Part shown: positions 8,751 to 17,296 of the stretch, piece after piece | Position numbering within the stretch: the stretch's first letter is position 1 | How the letters are laid out: each line of letters opens with the position of its first letter | From: Dysgonomonas sp. UBA7710 | GTDB taxonomy: Bacteria > Bacteroidota > Bacteroidia > Bacteroidales > Dysgonomonadaceae | Assembly: GCF_002482385.1 (NCBI RefSeq) | Contig: NZ_DLFW01000024.1 | Coordinates: 124,001 to 188,000 of the forward strand | DNA length: 64,000 nt | Direction of reading: 5' to 3' | Notes under the pieces: model-generated | Told to the model about the DNA's origin: nothing | Seen by the model: the letters and a program-made list of their open reading frames with translations, nothing else | Database searches by the model: none | Made by a program: the position numbers and the translations under genes

Positions 8751-8914
8751 ATAGTTAAAAGGTAACAGTATCTAGCTACTAGCCAATAGCTTTTAGCCGC
8801 CAGCCTTTTAGACTTGTAGCTCGTAACTGCCGGCGGGGTGAAGTATCGTAATTTTTTCCCAATATATCAAAGAGCTATAAGCTAACAGCTAAAGGCTAAT
8901 TCATATAGATAAAG
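8751..8914 (-). repeat. Composite dispersed element, copy A (lipA-nusB spacer)
   Basis: Read on the minus strand: CTTTATCTATAT (8914-8903), a boxA-like GCTCTTTGA (8875-8867), then TGTTACCTTTTAACTAT (8767-8751). Between and around them are heptad arrays: eight words at 8773-8828 (TAGCTAC, TAGCCAA, TAGCTTT, TAGCCGC, CAGCCTT and three more diverged) and four at 8872-8899 (GAGCTAT, AAGCTAA, CAGCTAA, AGGCTAA). The two arrays are roughly inverted and could fold. Bases from about 8866 to 8947 align with 17000-17087 before dnaK. Confidence 0.65.
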
Positions 8915-8977
8915 TATTTCAAAAAAATAAATTTCGTGGTTTGCCCTAACTCTATTCACTTTATTGAAAAAAATGTT

Positions 8978-8985
8978 TAATTTTG
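8978..8985 (+). promoter_or_regulatory. -7 promoter element of nusB
   Basis: TAATTTTG matches TAnnTTTG, 26 bases before the nusB ATG. The -33 element is weak. Confidence 0.45.
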
Positions 8986-9010
8986 CAGCCTGAAACATTT
9001 TAATGTAAAA

Positions 9011-9937
9011 ATGATAAACCGCGTTCTTATCCGTATCAGAGTTGTCCAAATACTGTTTTCATACAGTCAGGGTGAAACTACAGACATGAGAAAAGCCGAA
9101 AACGAGCTTCTTTTCAGTCTACAAAAATCATACGATTTATACTTCTATCTACTATCACTTTTGGTTGAACTTACCGACTCTTATGCCCAGAAAGTCGATA
9201 ACCGCAAGTCGAAGCTTTTGCCCACAGAAGAAGATATAAAACCAAACACCAGGTTATTAAAGAACAAATTTATTCTTCAATTGAGAGAAAACCTCGAATT
9301 GAATAAATATCTTAAAGACAGGCCTTTTTCTTGGTACGACCACGATACTTTTGTTCGTAAGATGCTTGAAAACATCCTCAATTCGGATATTTACCAAGAA
9401 TATATGGACGGTGATTCCCATAGCTATGACGACGACCGAGAGTTTTGGCGCAAAACATTCAAGCATATCATCTGTACCGATGAAGAATTATACACCTTGC
9501 TGGAGGATGAAAGCCTTTACTGGAATGACGACATTGAAATCATTGAGTCTTTTGTCCTGAAAACGATTAAAAGATTTGAGGAAAACAAGGGAGCAGCCCA
9601 GGAATTACTTCCTATGTTCAAAGATGATTCCGACAGAGAATTCGCAGTAAAATTGCTACGTGAATCCCTCTGGAATGGTAAGGAATACCGCGAACTCATA
9701 GATAAATATACCAAAAACTGGGAATCGGAACGTATAGCCCTCATGGATATGGTAATAATGCAGATAGCAATAGGTGAAATCGTAAGTTTTCCATCCATAC
9801 CGGTAAGCGTAACTCTGAACGAATATATCGATATAGCAAAATCATACAGCACAGCCAAAAGTGCTTCTTTTATAAACGGTATTCTGGATGCAATTGTAAA
9901 AGAACTAAAGGAAGAAAAGAAGATAATTAAGAAATAA
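9011..9937 (+). CDS. nusB: Transcription antitermination factor NusB (long form)
   Basis: NusB binds boxA RNA with ribosomal protein S10 and helps RNA polymerase read through rRNA operons. At 308 residues it is about twice the proteobacterial size, as is usual in Bacteroidota: an extended N-terminal half (from MINRVLIRIRVVQILFSYSQG) and the classical NusB fold in the last ~130 residues, with ALMDMVIMQIAIGEI and VTLNEYIDIAKSY-type helices and a SFINGILDAIVKEL end. It heads the conserved nusB-yajC-ybbR-coaE string. A boxA-like repeat (copy A) lies just upstream but on the other strand. Confidence 0.9.
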   Translation: MINRVLIRIRVVQILFSYSQGETTDMRKAENELLFSLQKSYDLYFYLLSLLVELTDSYAQKVDNRKSKLLPTEEDIKPNTRLLKNKFILQLRENLELNKYLKDRPFSWYDHDTFVRKMLENILNSDIYQEYMDGDSHSYDDDREFWRKTFKHIICTDEELYTLLEDESLYWNDDIEIIESFVLKTIKRFEENKGAAQELLPMFKDDSDREFAVKLLRESLWNGKEYRELIDKYTKNWESERIALMDMVIMQIAIGEIVSFPSIPVSVTLNEYIDIAKSYSTAKSASFINGILDAIVKELKEEKKIIKK

Positions 9938-10053
9938 TAATATTTATCATATTTTCACCTTCACTCTAATTCAAAATAATCGCTTATATTTGTAAAGCTT
10001 TTTCAGGGAAGGAGATAAATAAAGAATAATATAAACCAAATATTAAAGAATTT

Positions 10054-10404
10054 ATGACTTTATTAAATGTATTATTGCAAGCAACCGAAGGTGGTGCACC
10101 TGCCGGCGGAGGTTTTCTGGGATTAGGCAGCAGCGGTAGCATGATTGTAATGATGGTGCTATTATTTGCCATCATGTATTTCTTTATGATACGTCCGCAA
10201 CAAAAGAAACAAAAAGCATTGCAGGAAGCACGGAATGCAATCAAAGTGGGTGACAAAGTAGTTACAGCCGGAGGTATTCACGGAAAAGTGAAAGAGGTAA
10301 ACGATTCTACATTTGTACTGGAAATTGCCGACGGAGTAAAAATCACAATCGAAAAATCTTCTGTTTACGTTTCAGCGGCTGATACTCAGGCTAACAACAG
10401 ATAA
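10054..10404 (+). CDS. yajC: Preprotein translocase subunit YajC
   Basis: Small single-pass inner-membrane protein that associates with SecDF and supports Sec export. It has 116 residues. After a Gly-rich N-terminal stretch, one hydrophobic helix (about residues 29-47, MIVMMVLLFAIMYFFMI) is followed by the hallmark RPQQKKQKA and a small beta domain with GDKVVTAGGIHGKV. It lies 116 bases after nusB in the conserved cluster, with ybbR next. Length and motifs are normal. Confidence 0.93.
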   Translation: MTLLNVLLQATEGGAPAGGGFLGLGSSGSMIVMMVLLFAIMYFFMIRPQQKKQKALQEARNAIKVGDKVVTAGGIHGKVKEVNDSTFVLEIADGVKITIEKSSVYVSAADTQANNR

Positions 10405-10441
10405 TTCGTTTGAATGAAACATAAAAGTCAGGTATAGCTAT

Positions 10442-11425
10442 ATGAGCGATACTAAAAATATCATCATACAAGAAGTCAGATCGTTTTTCACAAATATATC
10501 ATGGAAAAAGATGCTGACTTTTTTGTTTTTTGTATTGCTGTCCTCAGTTTTTTGGATGATGCAGGTCTATCGTCAAAAATTTGAGTCTACCCTCACTATA
10601 CCTGTTAAATATGTAAATGTTCCCGATAGCATCGTTTTCGAAAACGAACTACCATCGAAAATATATGTACGCATCAAAGACGACGGGGCAGCCATGTTCA
10701 AATACTATTTCACCCATAGATACGACTCTTTGGAAGTAGATGTGAGGGATATAGTAAAAGGAACACAGGAGAAGGTTATACAGGGTAGGAACTTCGAACA
10801 ATTGGTCCGGGGAAAACTTTTCGCTTCGTCAGAATTAATAAGCTACTCCCCCACCCGCGTATCTTATGCCTATGCCGTATTGCACCAAAAGAAACTACCC
10901 GTTATATATGACGGTTATATAAGTCTGGCATCAGGTTATCTGATCGACGGGGAACTGACAATCAAACCCGATTCGGTGCTTGTATATGGCAGCCGAGCCG
11001 CATTGGATACATTGCATTACGCTCACACAGTGAATGATACACTTAGAGAAGTAACGGAGGATAAAAAAATGCTGGTGGCAATGAAGCAAACCAAAGGCAT
11101 TCGTTTTGTACCCAACACTGTAGAACTAAATGTATCGGTAGATAAATTCAGTACAAAGGAAGTGGAAGTTCCCGTTGAATGTATCAATCTACCGGAAAAT
11201 CTGACAATCAAGTTCTTCCCGTCGTCGATCAAGATACCATTCTTTGTCGGCATCAAAAGATATAATGACATTTCGTCTCACGACTTTCAGGTAATTATAG
11301 ACTATAATGATCTCAAAGACCTGAAAGAGGCTTCGATCCCCGTGCGAATAACAGAAAGCCCGGATTATATACAGACTAAAGGCCCCGTTCCTTCCGAAGT
11401 GGAATTTGTACTGGAACAGAAATAG
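10442..11425 (+). CDS. YbbR-like (CdaR-type) domain protein
   Basis: A 327-residue protein with one N-terminal transmembrane helix (about residues 22-40) and the remainder outside the cytoplasmic membrane, built from repeated YbbR beta domains. The first has LTIPVKYVNVPDS; a later one has VEVPVECINLPENL near 230. In Firmicutes the homologue CdaR modulates the diadenylate cyclase CdaA. In Bacteroidota the gene sits instead between yajC and coaE, as here, and its role is not established. No catalytic residues are visible. Confidence 0.82.
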   Translation: MSDTKNIIIQEVRSFFTNISWKKMLTFLFFVLLSSVFWMMQVYRQKFESTLTIPVKYVNVPDSIVFENELPSKIYVRIKDDGAAMFKYYFTHRYDSLEVDVRDIVKGTQEKVIQGRNFEQLVRGKLFASSELISYSPTRVSYAYAVLHQKKLPVIYDGYISLASGYLIDGELTIKPDSVLVYGSRAALDTLHYAHTVNDTLREVTEDKKMLVAMKQTKGIRFVPNTVELNVSVDKFSTKEVEVPVECINLPENLTIKFFPSSIKIPFFVGIKRYNDISSHDFQVIIDYNDLKDLKEASIPVRITESPDYIQTKGPVPSEVEFVLEQK

Positions 11426-11465
11426 ATACTCAATACATTCTTTTACTTAATAACAATCTCTTAGA

Positions 11466-12050
11466 ATGATTAAATTAGGTATAACAGGAGGAATAGGAAG
11501 TGGCAAATCTACCGTTTCGGAGATATTCACCCTTTGTAATGTTCCCGTTTACATTGCGGATACGGAAAGTAAAAGGCTCGTGGCAACTTCCCCAATCATA
11601 AAAGAAAAGTTGATTAATATCTATGGGGAAGGATTATTCGAAGGCGGCGTGCTAAACAAAGCATTACTGGCTTCCCATATATTCAATGATAAAGCCAAAT
11701 TGGAGCAGGTAAACGCAATAATACATCCCGAAGTAGAAAAAGATTTTAAAGAATGGGTGATTAACCATGCACATTATCCGTTAATAGCACACGAAGCAGC
11801 GATTCTTTTCGAATCCGGATTCAATAAACTGGTGGATAAAATAGTGATGGTATATACACCTTTGGAAATAAGGCTGGAACGCACGATAAAACGGGATAAT
11901 ACTACCCGCGAAAAAGTATTGGAACGCATACAAAACCAGATGCCGGATGAAGAGAAAGCTAAACTTTCTGATTTTGTAATTGTTAATGATGGTGCACATT
12001 CACTGATTGAACAAGTGCTCGACATTCTGAAACAGGTAAAAGACTTATAA
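11466..12050 (+). CDS. coaE: Dephospho-CoA kinase
   Basis: Last step of coenzyme A synthesis: phosphorylates the 3'-hydroxyl of dephospho-CoA. The 194-residue length is typical. The P-loop is GITGGIGSGKST (residues 4-15). ADTESKRL (about 32-39) matches the DAD-type motif, HPEV sits near 87, and EAAILFESGFNKLVD is near 107-121. It ends the nusB-yajC-ybbR-coaE string, and the carbonic anhydrase starts 6 bases later, so the two may share a message. Confidence 0.94.
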   Translation: MIKLGITGGIGSGKSTVSEIFTLCNVPVYIADTESKRLVATSPIIKEKLINIYGEGLFEGGVLNKALLASHIFNDKAKLEQVNAIIHPEVEKDFKEWVINHAHYPLIAHEAAILFESGFNKLVDKIVMVYTPLEIRLERTIKRDNTTREKVLERIQNQMPDEEKAKLSDFVIVNDGAHSLIEQVLDILKQVKDL

Positions 12051-12056
12051 AACATA

Positions 12057-12707
12057 ATGGAAATACAAAAATCATATAAAGCTATATTCGAAGCAAATAA
12101 AAAATGGGTCGGGAAAATGAGTGAGGAAAATCCGGACTTTTTTTCCCATCTGGCAAACGAACAGAATCCTGATTATCTCTATATAGGATGCTCCGATAGC
12201 CGCGTTCATGCCAATGAGATAATGGGCTTGCAACCCGGAGAAGTATTTGTACACCGTAATATCGCTAATATGGTGGTCAATAACGACCTCAACGTATTGT
12301 CGGTAATAAACTATGCGGTGGAGTATTTGAATGTAAAGTATATCATTGTATGCGGACATTACAATTGCGGAGGGATAAAAGCCGCAATGGAACCTAAAGA
12401 TTTAGGAATACTCAATCCGTGGCTGCGTAACATACGCGATGTGTACCGCCTGCACGAGAAAGAACTGGATACCATTTCCGATCCGCAAGCCAGATATAAC
12501 CGTCTGGTAGAAATAAATGTATACGAACAATGCCTGAATATAATAAAGACAGCGGAAGTACAGAAATCGTATCTGGCAAAAGGTTATCCCCGTGTAGCCG
12601 GCTGGGTCTACGATCTGAACGACGGTATACTTCACGATCTGGAAATAGACTTTGAAAAAGAACTGAACCGTATCCGCAAGATATACGATCTAACAAAAGG
12701 AGAATAG
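12057..12707 (+). CDS. Beta-class carbonic anhydrase
   Basis: Interconverts CO2 and bicarbonate in the cytoplasm, supplying bicarbonate to carboxylases. The 216-residue length fits. The zinc ligands are visible: C45 in CSDSR, then H101 and C104 in CGHYNCGG. The catalytic Asp-Arg pair is D47/R49. HRNIANMV is the conserved active-site strand. It begins 6 bases after coaE and is followed by the metal-binding lipoprotein gene after a heptad-repeat spacer. Confidence 0.93.
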   Translation: MEIQKSYKAIFEANKKWVGKMSEENPDFFSHLANEQNPDYLYIGCSDSRVHANEIMGLQPGEVFVHRNIANMVVNNDLNVLSVINYAVEYLNVKYIIVCGHYNCGGIKAAMEPKDLGILNPWLRNIRDVYRLHEKELDTISDPQARYNRLVEINVYEQCLNIIKTAEVQKSYLAKGYPRVAGWVYDLNDGILHDLEIDFEKELNRIRKIYDLTKGE

Positions 12708-12716
12708 GTCTGACGC

Positions 12717-12751
12717 AAGTTATAAATTATAAGTTATGAGTTATAAATTAG
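12717..12751 (+). repeat. Five-unit heptad repeat spanning the znuA-like start codon
   Basis: AAGTTAT, AAATTAT, AAGTTAT, GAGTTAT, AAATTAG in strict 7-nt register. The start codon of the downstream lipoprotein (12736) is formed by the junction of units 3 and 4, and its first five codons lie in the array. Confidence 0.75.
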
Positions 12752-13620
12752 TTGTTACCATGATATTACTGGGTATTCTATCTCTTAGTGGTTGTAAACC
12801 ATCTAAAGCAGATAAAATCCGGACTCTGTCGGTAACTATAGAACCACAAAAATATTTTCTAAGTAAAATTGCAGGGGATCACTATCAAATAAATTGCATC
12901 GTGCCATCGGGTTCCAATCCCGAAAGTGCAGACTTCACCCCATCGCAGATGATGGCTCTGGATAAAAGTGTGGCCTACTTCAAAATCGGTTATCTGGGGA
13001 TAGAAAATACATTGATAGATAAAATATCCCGGAGTAACCCGGAACTAAAAGTAGTAAACTGTTCGCAAGGTATTCAGCTTATAGGTGACGCCCATATACA
13101 CTGTGAAGACGATAATCATACCCATTCCCATGCAGCAGGTGACCCGCATACATGGAGTTCGGTAAGGTCGGCTAAAATTATAGTCGAAAACATGTACAAG
13201 GCTGTATTAGAATTGGATGCTGATAATGAAGCAGACTATACAGCCAATTACGACAAGCTGATTGCTGAGATGAACAGTATCGACAGCATCATCAAATCGT
13301 ATTTGGACAAAGCTCCGAGCAAAGCATTTATAATATATCATCCCGCACTCAGTTATTTTGCCGATGAATACGGATTGACCCAATACTCAATCGAGCATGA
13401 AGGGAAAAACCCGTCGCCGTCGCAGCTAAAGGATCTTATAGATAAAGCAAAAGCTGAAGGTATAAAAGTTGTTTTCATCCAGCAGGAGTTCGATACGAAA
13501 AATGCAGAAACCGTAGCAGAAGCGATAAATGGAAAAACAATCCGGATAAGCCTGTTATCGTATAACTGGGACGAAGAAATGATAAAAATAGCCAAAGCAT
13601 TGGCACAGGAAAACGAATGA
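12736..13620 (+). CDS. Metal ABC transporter substrate-binding lipoprotein (ZnuA-like)
   Basis: Captures Zn2+ or Mn2+ outside the inner membrane for ABC import. It has 294 residues. The signal ends in lipobox LSGC (Cys near residue 20), so it is a lipoprotein. The cluster A-I (PF01297) fold is seen in VTIEPQKYFLSKIAGD and in the metal loop. A histidine-rich stretch near residues 118-138 (HIHCEDDNHTHSHAAGDPHTW) is typical of zinc-specific proteins; further likely ligands are YHPALSYF and the C-terminal QQEFD. Its start codon lies inside a heptad repeat. The ATPase gene overlaps its stop by 4 bases. No permease follows. Confidence 0.87.
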   Translation: MSYKLVVTMILLGILSLSGCKPSKADKIRTLSVTIEPQKYFLSKIAGDHYQINCIVPSGSNPESADFTPSQMMALDKSVAYFKIGYLGIENTLIDKISRSNPELKVVNCSQGIQLIGDAHIHCEDDNHTHSHAAGDPHTWSSVRSAKIIVENMYKAVLELDADNEADYTANYDKLIAEMNSIDSIIKSYLDKAPSKAFIIYHPALSYFADEYGLTQYSIEHEGKNPSPSQLKDLIDKAKAEGIKVVFIQQEFDTKNAETVAEAINGKTIRISLLSYNWDEEMIKIAKALAQENE

Positions 13621-14402
13621 GCAAAATACTCGAAATAAGTGACCTTTCGGTAGGATATGATGACAATCCTTATGTACTGAAAAACGTGAACCTGAATATT
13701 TTTCAGGACGATTTCCTCGGTATTATCGGCCCCAATGGCGGTGGGAAAACCACTTTATTGAAAACGATCCTCGGACTTGTAAAACCGACGGACGGCAGTA
13801 TATCTTTTTTCAGGAATGACGTGAAAACGGATAAGATAAACATCGGTTATCTGCCGCAAATAAACCAGATAGATAAAAAATTCCCCATATCCGTCCATGA
13901 TGTTATACTGTCGGGGCTGACAATCAAACACAGCGTATTTTCACCTTATACCAAAGAGCAAAAAGAAAGGGTGGGCGTAATAGCGCATCAGATGGGACTG
14001 GATAAACTTATCGACAGGCCTATAGGCGCATTATCCGGAGGCCAGCTCCAACGCACTTTGCTTGGGCGTGCTATTATAGACGGACCAGACCTGCTGGTGC
14101 TCGACGAACCTAATTCATATGTGGACAAACGATTCGAGACTGATTTTTATAAGATACTCGAAGATATAAATAAAGACACCGCCATTATTCTTGTCTCACA
14201 TGATGTAGGTACCGTAATATCGCTGGTTAAAAATATAGCCTGTGTAAACGAAGGACTCCACTATCATTCAGGTACCAATATCACGACCGAATGGCTCGAA
14301 GAATCATACTCCTCCTGCCCTATCGAAATTGTCGGACACGGCGATTTTCCACATCGGGTATTGGACAAACATGAGGGTTGTGAATGTTGTAAAGATGATT
14401 AA
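13617..14402 (+). CDS. Metal ABC transporter ATP-binding protein (ZnuC-like)
   Basis: ATPase partner for the preceding lipoprotein. It has 261 residues. Walker A is GPNGGGKTT (about 38-46), the ABC signature LSGGQLQR is near 140, and Walker B LLVLDEPNS follows, with SHDVG carrying the H-loop. The last ~30 residues hold a cysteine/histidine cluster (CEC and C near the end, GHGDFPH), unusual for a plain ATPase and possibly metal-responsive. ATGA overlap with the substrate-binding gene implies coupled translation. The permease expected in such operons is absent here, because the next gene is on the other strand. Confidence 0.85.
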   Translation: MSKILEISDLSVGYDDNPYVLKNVNLNIFQDDFLGIIGPNGGGKTTLLKTILGLVKPTDGSISFFRNDVKTDKINIGYLPQINQIDKKFPISVHDVILSGLTIKHSVFSPYTKEQKERVGVIAHQMGLDKLIDRPIGALSGGQLQRTLLGRAIIDGPDLLVLDEPNSYVDKRFETDFYKILEDINKDTAIILVSHDVGTVISLVKNIACVNEGLHYHSGTNITTEWLEESYSSCPIEIVGHGDFPHRVLDKHEGCECCKDD

Positions 14403-14422
14403 GAATTCTATAAAATTCTACG

Positions 14423-15226
14423 TCATTTTGTAAGTAGCCTCTTTATTTCCTCCCTGTACACTTCATTTTCGGTTATACCATTGTGCTCTTCGTTTTCTAA
14501 TGTAATAAGCAAATCCGAATCTTTCAATATAGGCTTCAATTTCATGGAATTATTATAGTTTATCACCTTATCTTTATTTCCATGAAAGATGACAACAGGC
14601 ATTTTACATTCACTTACATATTTATATGTTTCCAACTTATATTTGACCAGAAAACCGGGGATAACAGGGCAAATATCCTGAATCACATTCGTAAGACTAT
14701 AATAAGGAGCCTGCAAAATCAACATATGGGGGTTATTTACCGATGCAATCTTTGCGGCCGGCCCCGTTCCGATAGAAAAACCCAGTACAATTAACCGGTC
14801 TTCATCGTATCGCTTCTTCATTTCATTATAAGCGAGCTGAATATCGCTGAATAATTGATTCTGGCTGTTAATCTCGCCCCTACTTTTGCCGAATCCCCTG
14901 TAATCGAGAAAGAATACATCATAGCCTAAATCCGTATACACAGAAGCCAAGTGTCCCCATGAATCAAGAGCCCCGGCATTGCCATGCAGATAGAAAATCA
15001 ATCCTTTGGGATTTTCTGTTTTGAACAGAAGGCTATTCAATGATGTCCCATCATCCGCTTTTAAATATATTTCCTCAAAATCCTGCTTAAACCGGAAAGT
15101 ATAATTATTATCAAGTTTTGCAGGGTAAAAAATCAGTCTTTCCTGAAAAAAGTAGAAGAATCCACATAGTAATATATAGAGTGACAATAAAACCACAAGG
15201 ATTCTGACTACTGCTTTTTTCATCAT
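14423..15226 (-). CDS. Membrane-anchored alpha/beta hydrolase (Bem46/YfhR-like)
   Basis: A 267-residue hydrolase with one N-terminal hydrophobic helix (about residues 8-27), so probably anchored with its domain in the periplasm. The oxyanion motif LHGNAG is near 77-82, and DYRGFGKSRG follows. The nucleophile elbow is GFSIG near 147. The acid is probably in HGNKDKVI near 218, and the histidine in EEHNGIT near 250, so the triad is complete. The substrate is unknown. It converges with the metal-transport ATPase gene, leaving a 20-base gap. rarA lies upstream on the same strand, about 40 bases away. Confidence 0.8.
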   Translation of the reverse strand: MMKKAVVRILVVLLSLYILLCGFFYFFQERLIFYPAKLDNNYTFRFKQDFEEIYLKADDGTSLNSLLFKTENPKGLIFYLHGNAGALDSWGHLASVYTDLGYDVFFLDYRGFGKSRGEINSQNQLFSDIQLAYNEMKKRYDEDRLIVLGFSIGTGPAAKIASVNNPHMLILQAPYYSLTNVIQDICPVIPGFLVKYKLETYKYVSECKMPVVIFHGNKDKVINYNNSMKLKPILKDSDLLITLENEEHNGITENEVYREEIKRLLTK

Positions 15227-15269
15227 TTATAAAGTTCTTTCAGCGTCTTATACTTCATTGGCGCATCTT

Positions 15270-16538
15270 TCAATATCTGTCTTTCCACAATTTTTTCAGC
15301 CATTCTACAATTTTGCTCTCCGATGCGTTTTGCTGCGGCTTCCAGAATTGGCGTCCTTTTATTTCTTTAGGCACATAATCCTGCTGTACAAAGTTATTCT
15401 CGAAACTGTGGGCATACTTGTAGTTTTTGCCATAATCCAGTTCTTTCATAAGCTTGGTCGGTGCATTACGCAAATGCAACGGAACCGGCAGGTTACCCGT
15501 TTCATTCACCAATGCGATAGCCTCATCTATAGCCATATATGCAGAATTACTTTTTGGTGAAGTTGCCAAATACACGGTGGCTTCGGCTAAGACAATCCGG
15601 CCTTCCGGCCAGCCAATCTTCTGCAAAGTATCAAAGCATGCATTCGCCAGTAAGAGGGCATTAGGATTTGCCAACCCTATATCTTCCGCCGCCGAGATAA
15701 CCAACCGCCGGGCAATAAATTTCGGATCTTCCCCCCCAGCCACCATCCGCGCCAGCCAATAAATAGCCGCATCGGGGTCACTACCCCGGATAGACTTGAT
15801 AAAGGCTGAAATAATGTCATAATGCATCTCACCTCCTTTATCGTATGCCGCCGGATTTTCCTGTAAGCGTTCTGTCACAAGCTTATCCGTTATGACAATT
15901 TTGTCACTCACATCCGCGCCTGTTACCAGATCGAGTATATTCAACAGTTTACGGGCATCACCTCCCGAAAAGCGAAGCAATGCATTGGTTTCCTGTAATT
16001 CGATATTCCGTTCTTTAAGTATAATATCCTGCGTCACGGCACGATGAGCCAGTTCGATCAGGTCATCCTTATCCAAGGATTGCAAAACGTACACCTGACA
16101 ACGTGACAACAATGGCCGTATAACTTCAAACGAAGGATTTTCCGTTGTAGCGCCTATCAATGTAATCACACCTGTTTCCACTGCATTGAGCAACGAATCC
16201 TGTTGTGATTTTGAAAAGCGGTGGATTTCATCAATAAACAAAATAGGGCTTTTCGTATTGAAGAACTGACTCTTTTTAGCCTGTTCTATCACCTCACGTA
16301 CATCCTTTACACCCGAGTTTATCGCACTCAATGTATAGAAAGGAGTATCCAGCGTATTGGCAATAATCTGGGCCAATGTCGTCTTCCCTACTCCGGGAGG
16401 GCCCCAAAGAAGAAAAGAAGGTATTCGTCCCGATTCTATCATCTTGCGCAGGATAGCACCTTCACCCACAAGATGCTTTTGTCCTATATATTCGTCCAGG
16501 GTACGTGGACGCAAACGTTCTGCTAATGGCTGGCTCAT
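15270..16538 (-). CDS. rarA: Replication-associated recombination protein RarA (MgsA)
   Basis: AAA+ ATPase that acts at stalled replication forks and interacts with SSB. It has 422 residues. The start MSQPLAERLRP at 16538 matches the conserved N-terminus; an in-frame TTG at 16565 is less likely. Walker A is WGPPGVGKTT, Walker B is LFIDEIHRF, and sensor-1 GATTENPSF follows. The C-terminal half has YWLARMVAGGEDPKFIARRL and LATSPKSNSAY, typical of the tetramerisation region. Length is normal. The hydrolase gene follows downstream. Confidence 0.93.
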   Translation of the reverse strand: MSQPLAERLRPRTLDEYIGQKHLVGEGAILRKMIESGRIPSFLLWGPPGVGKTTLAQIIANTLDTPFYTLSAINSGVKDVREVIEQAKKSQFFNTKSPILFIDEIHRFSKSQQDSLLNAVETGVITLIGATTENPSFEVIRPLLSRCQVYVLQSLDKDDLIELAHRAVTQDIILKERNIELQETNALLRFSGGDARKLLNILDLVTGADVSDKIVITDKLVTERLQENPAAYDKGGEMHYDIISAFIKSIRGSDPDAAIYWLARMVAGGEDPKFIARRLVISAAEDIGLANPNALLLANACFDTLQKIGWPEGRIVLAEATVYLATSPKSNSAYMAIDEAIALVNETGNLPVPLHLRNAPTKLMKELDYGKNYKYAHSFENNFVQQDYVPKEIKGRQFWKPQQNASESKIVEWLKKLWKDRY

Positions 16539-17296
16539 ATATTTATTGAGATTATCGTAACCCAAATTTACAAAAAGTTTCCATTAGTCCGAAATAGAAT
16601 AATGAATTCTCTTGCAAGAACCCTAAGCCGCAAAGTCTAACTCATCACGTATAACTCATAATCCATAGCTCATTACTATATTTACATTTATTAACTATAC
16701 TTTGTTAAAACCTGACACATCTGACACTTTCTTCATTGTTTTTATCTTATTATTTTTGCATCTGTTAACCATATACAGTTAAAAAGTAACAGAAGTAACA
16801 GAAAAATCAACTAATAATTAAGGATGAAAAATCAATAATTTGATTGACATGCTGAGCAGAGCGAAGCATCTCGTTAGTCATCAGTAAACAACTTGCATCT
16901 CGGTTCTTTTCTACCCGTATCTTTTTATAAAAAGGTAACAAAGGTTACACTTATCACTCATTTGCTAATATGCTAATTTACAAATCTGCTAATTATTTTT
17001 TCAAAGAACTACAAGCTAACAGCTAAAGGCTATCAGCTTACTATATAGATAAAGTTTTTAGAAAAGATTAAATTTCACACGTTCACCCTGACATGGCTGA
17101 AACCACGAAAACACCCCGTCTCTTACCGCATAAATCCACACTTTTTACCTAATAAAAAATTCTGACAAATCGTCATATTTCACATTTTCTTAAAAAAATT
17201 ATTACTTTGGCACAGCATTTGAATAACAGATAGTGTCGCTACAAAGCGTAAACATGATCAATCAGAATTAAAAACAAATAAATATAATAAACTAAA
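16539..17296. other. 758-bp repeat-mosaic spacer between rarA and dnaK
   Basis: No gene is visible. From left to right it holds heptads at about 16651-16671 (ATAACTC, ATAATCC, ATAGCTC), a GTTAAAAAGTAACAG copy near 16774-16790, a piece similar to the 35.1-35.3 kb element (GACATGCTGAGC near 16856), composite element copy B, and octads and heptads inside copy B. A dnaK promoter is probable at TTACTTTG (17212-17219). No CIRCE operator (TTAGCACTC / GAGTGCTAA) is present before dnaK. Confidence 0.55.
16927..17054 (-). repeat. Composite dispersed element, copy B (rarA-dnaK spacer)
   Basis: Read on the minus strand: CTTTATCTATAT (17054-17043), heptads at 17040-17006 (CAGCTTA, AGGCTAT, CAGCTAA, AAGCTAA, GAACTAC as read on the plus strand), boxA-like GTTCTTTGA (17009-17001), octads at 16991-16960 (ATCTGCTA, ATTTACAA, ATATGCTA, ATTTGCTA as read on the plus strand), then GTGTAACCTTTGTTACC ending at 16927. 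Same block order as copies A, C and D. Confidence 0.65.

Noticed and set aside
8773..8899. Short repeated units that could be read as a CRISPR array
   Set aside because: Units are 7 nt and directly adjacent, with no conserved long repeats or unique spacers, and no cas genes are near.
17180..17296. Possible CIRCE heat-shock operator before dnaK
   Set aside because: No TTAGCACTC-N9-GAGTGCTAA inverted repeat is present.
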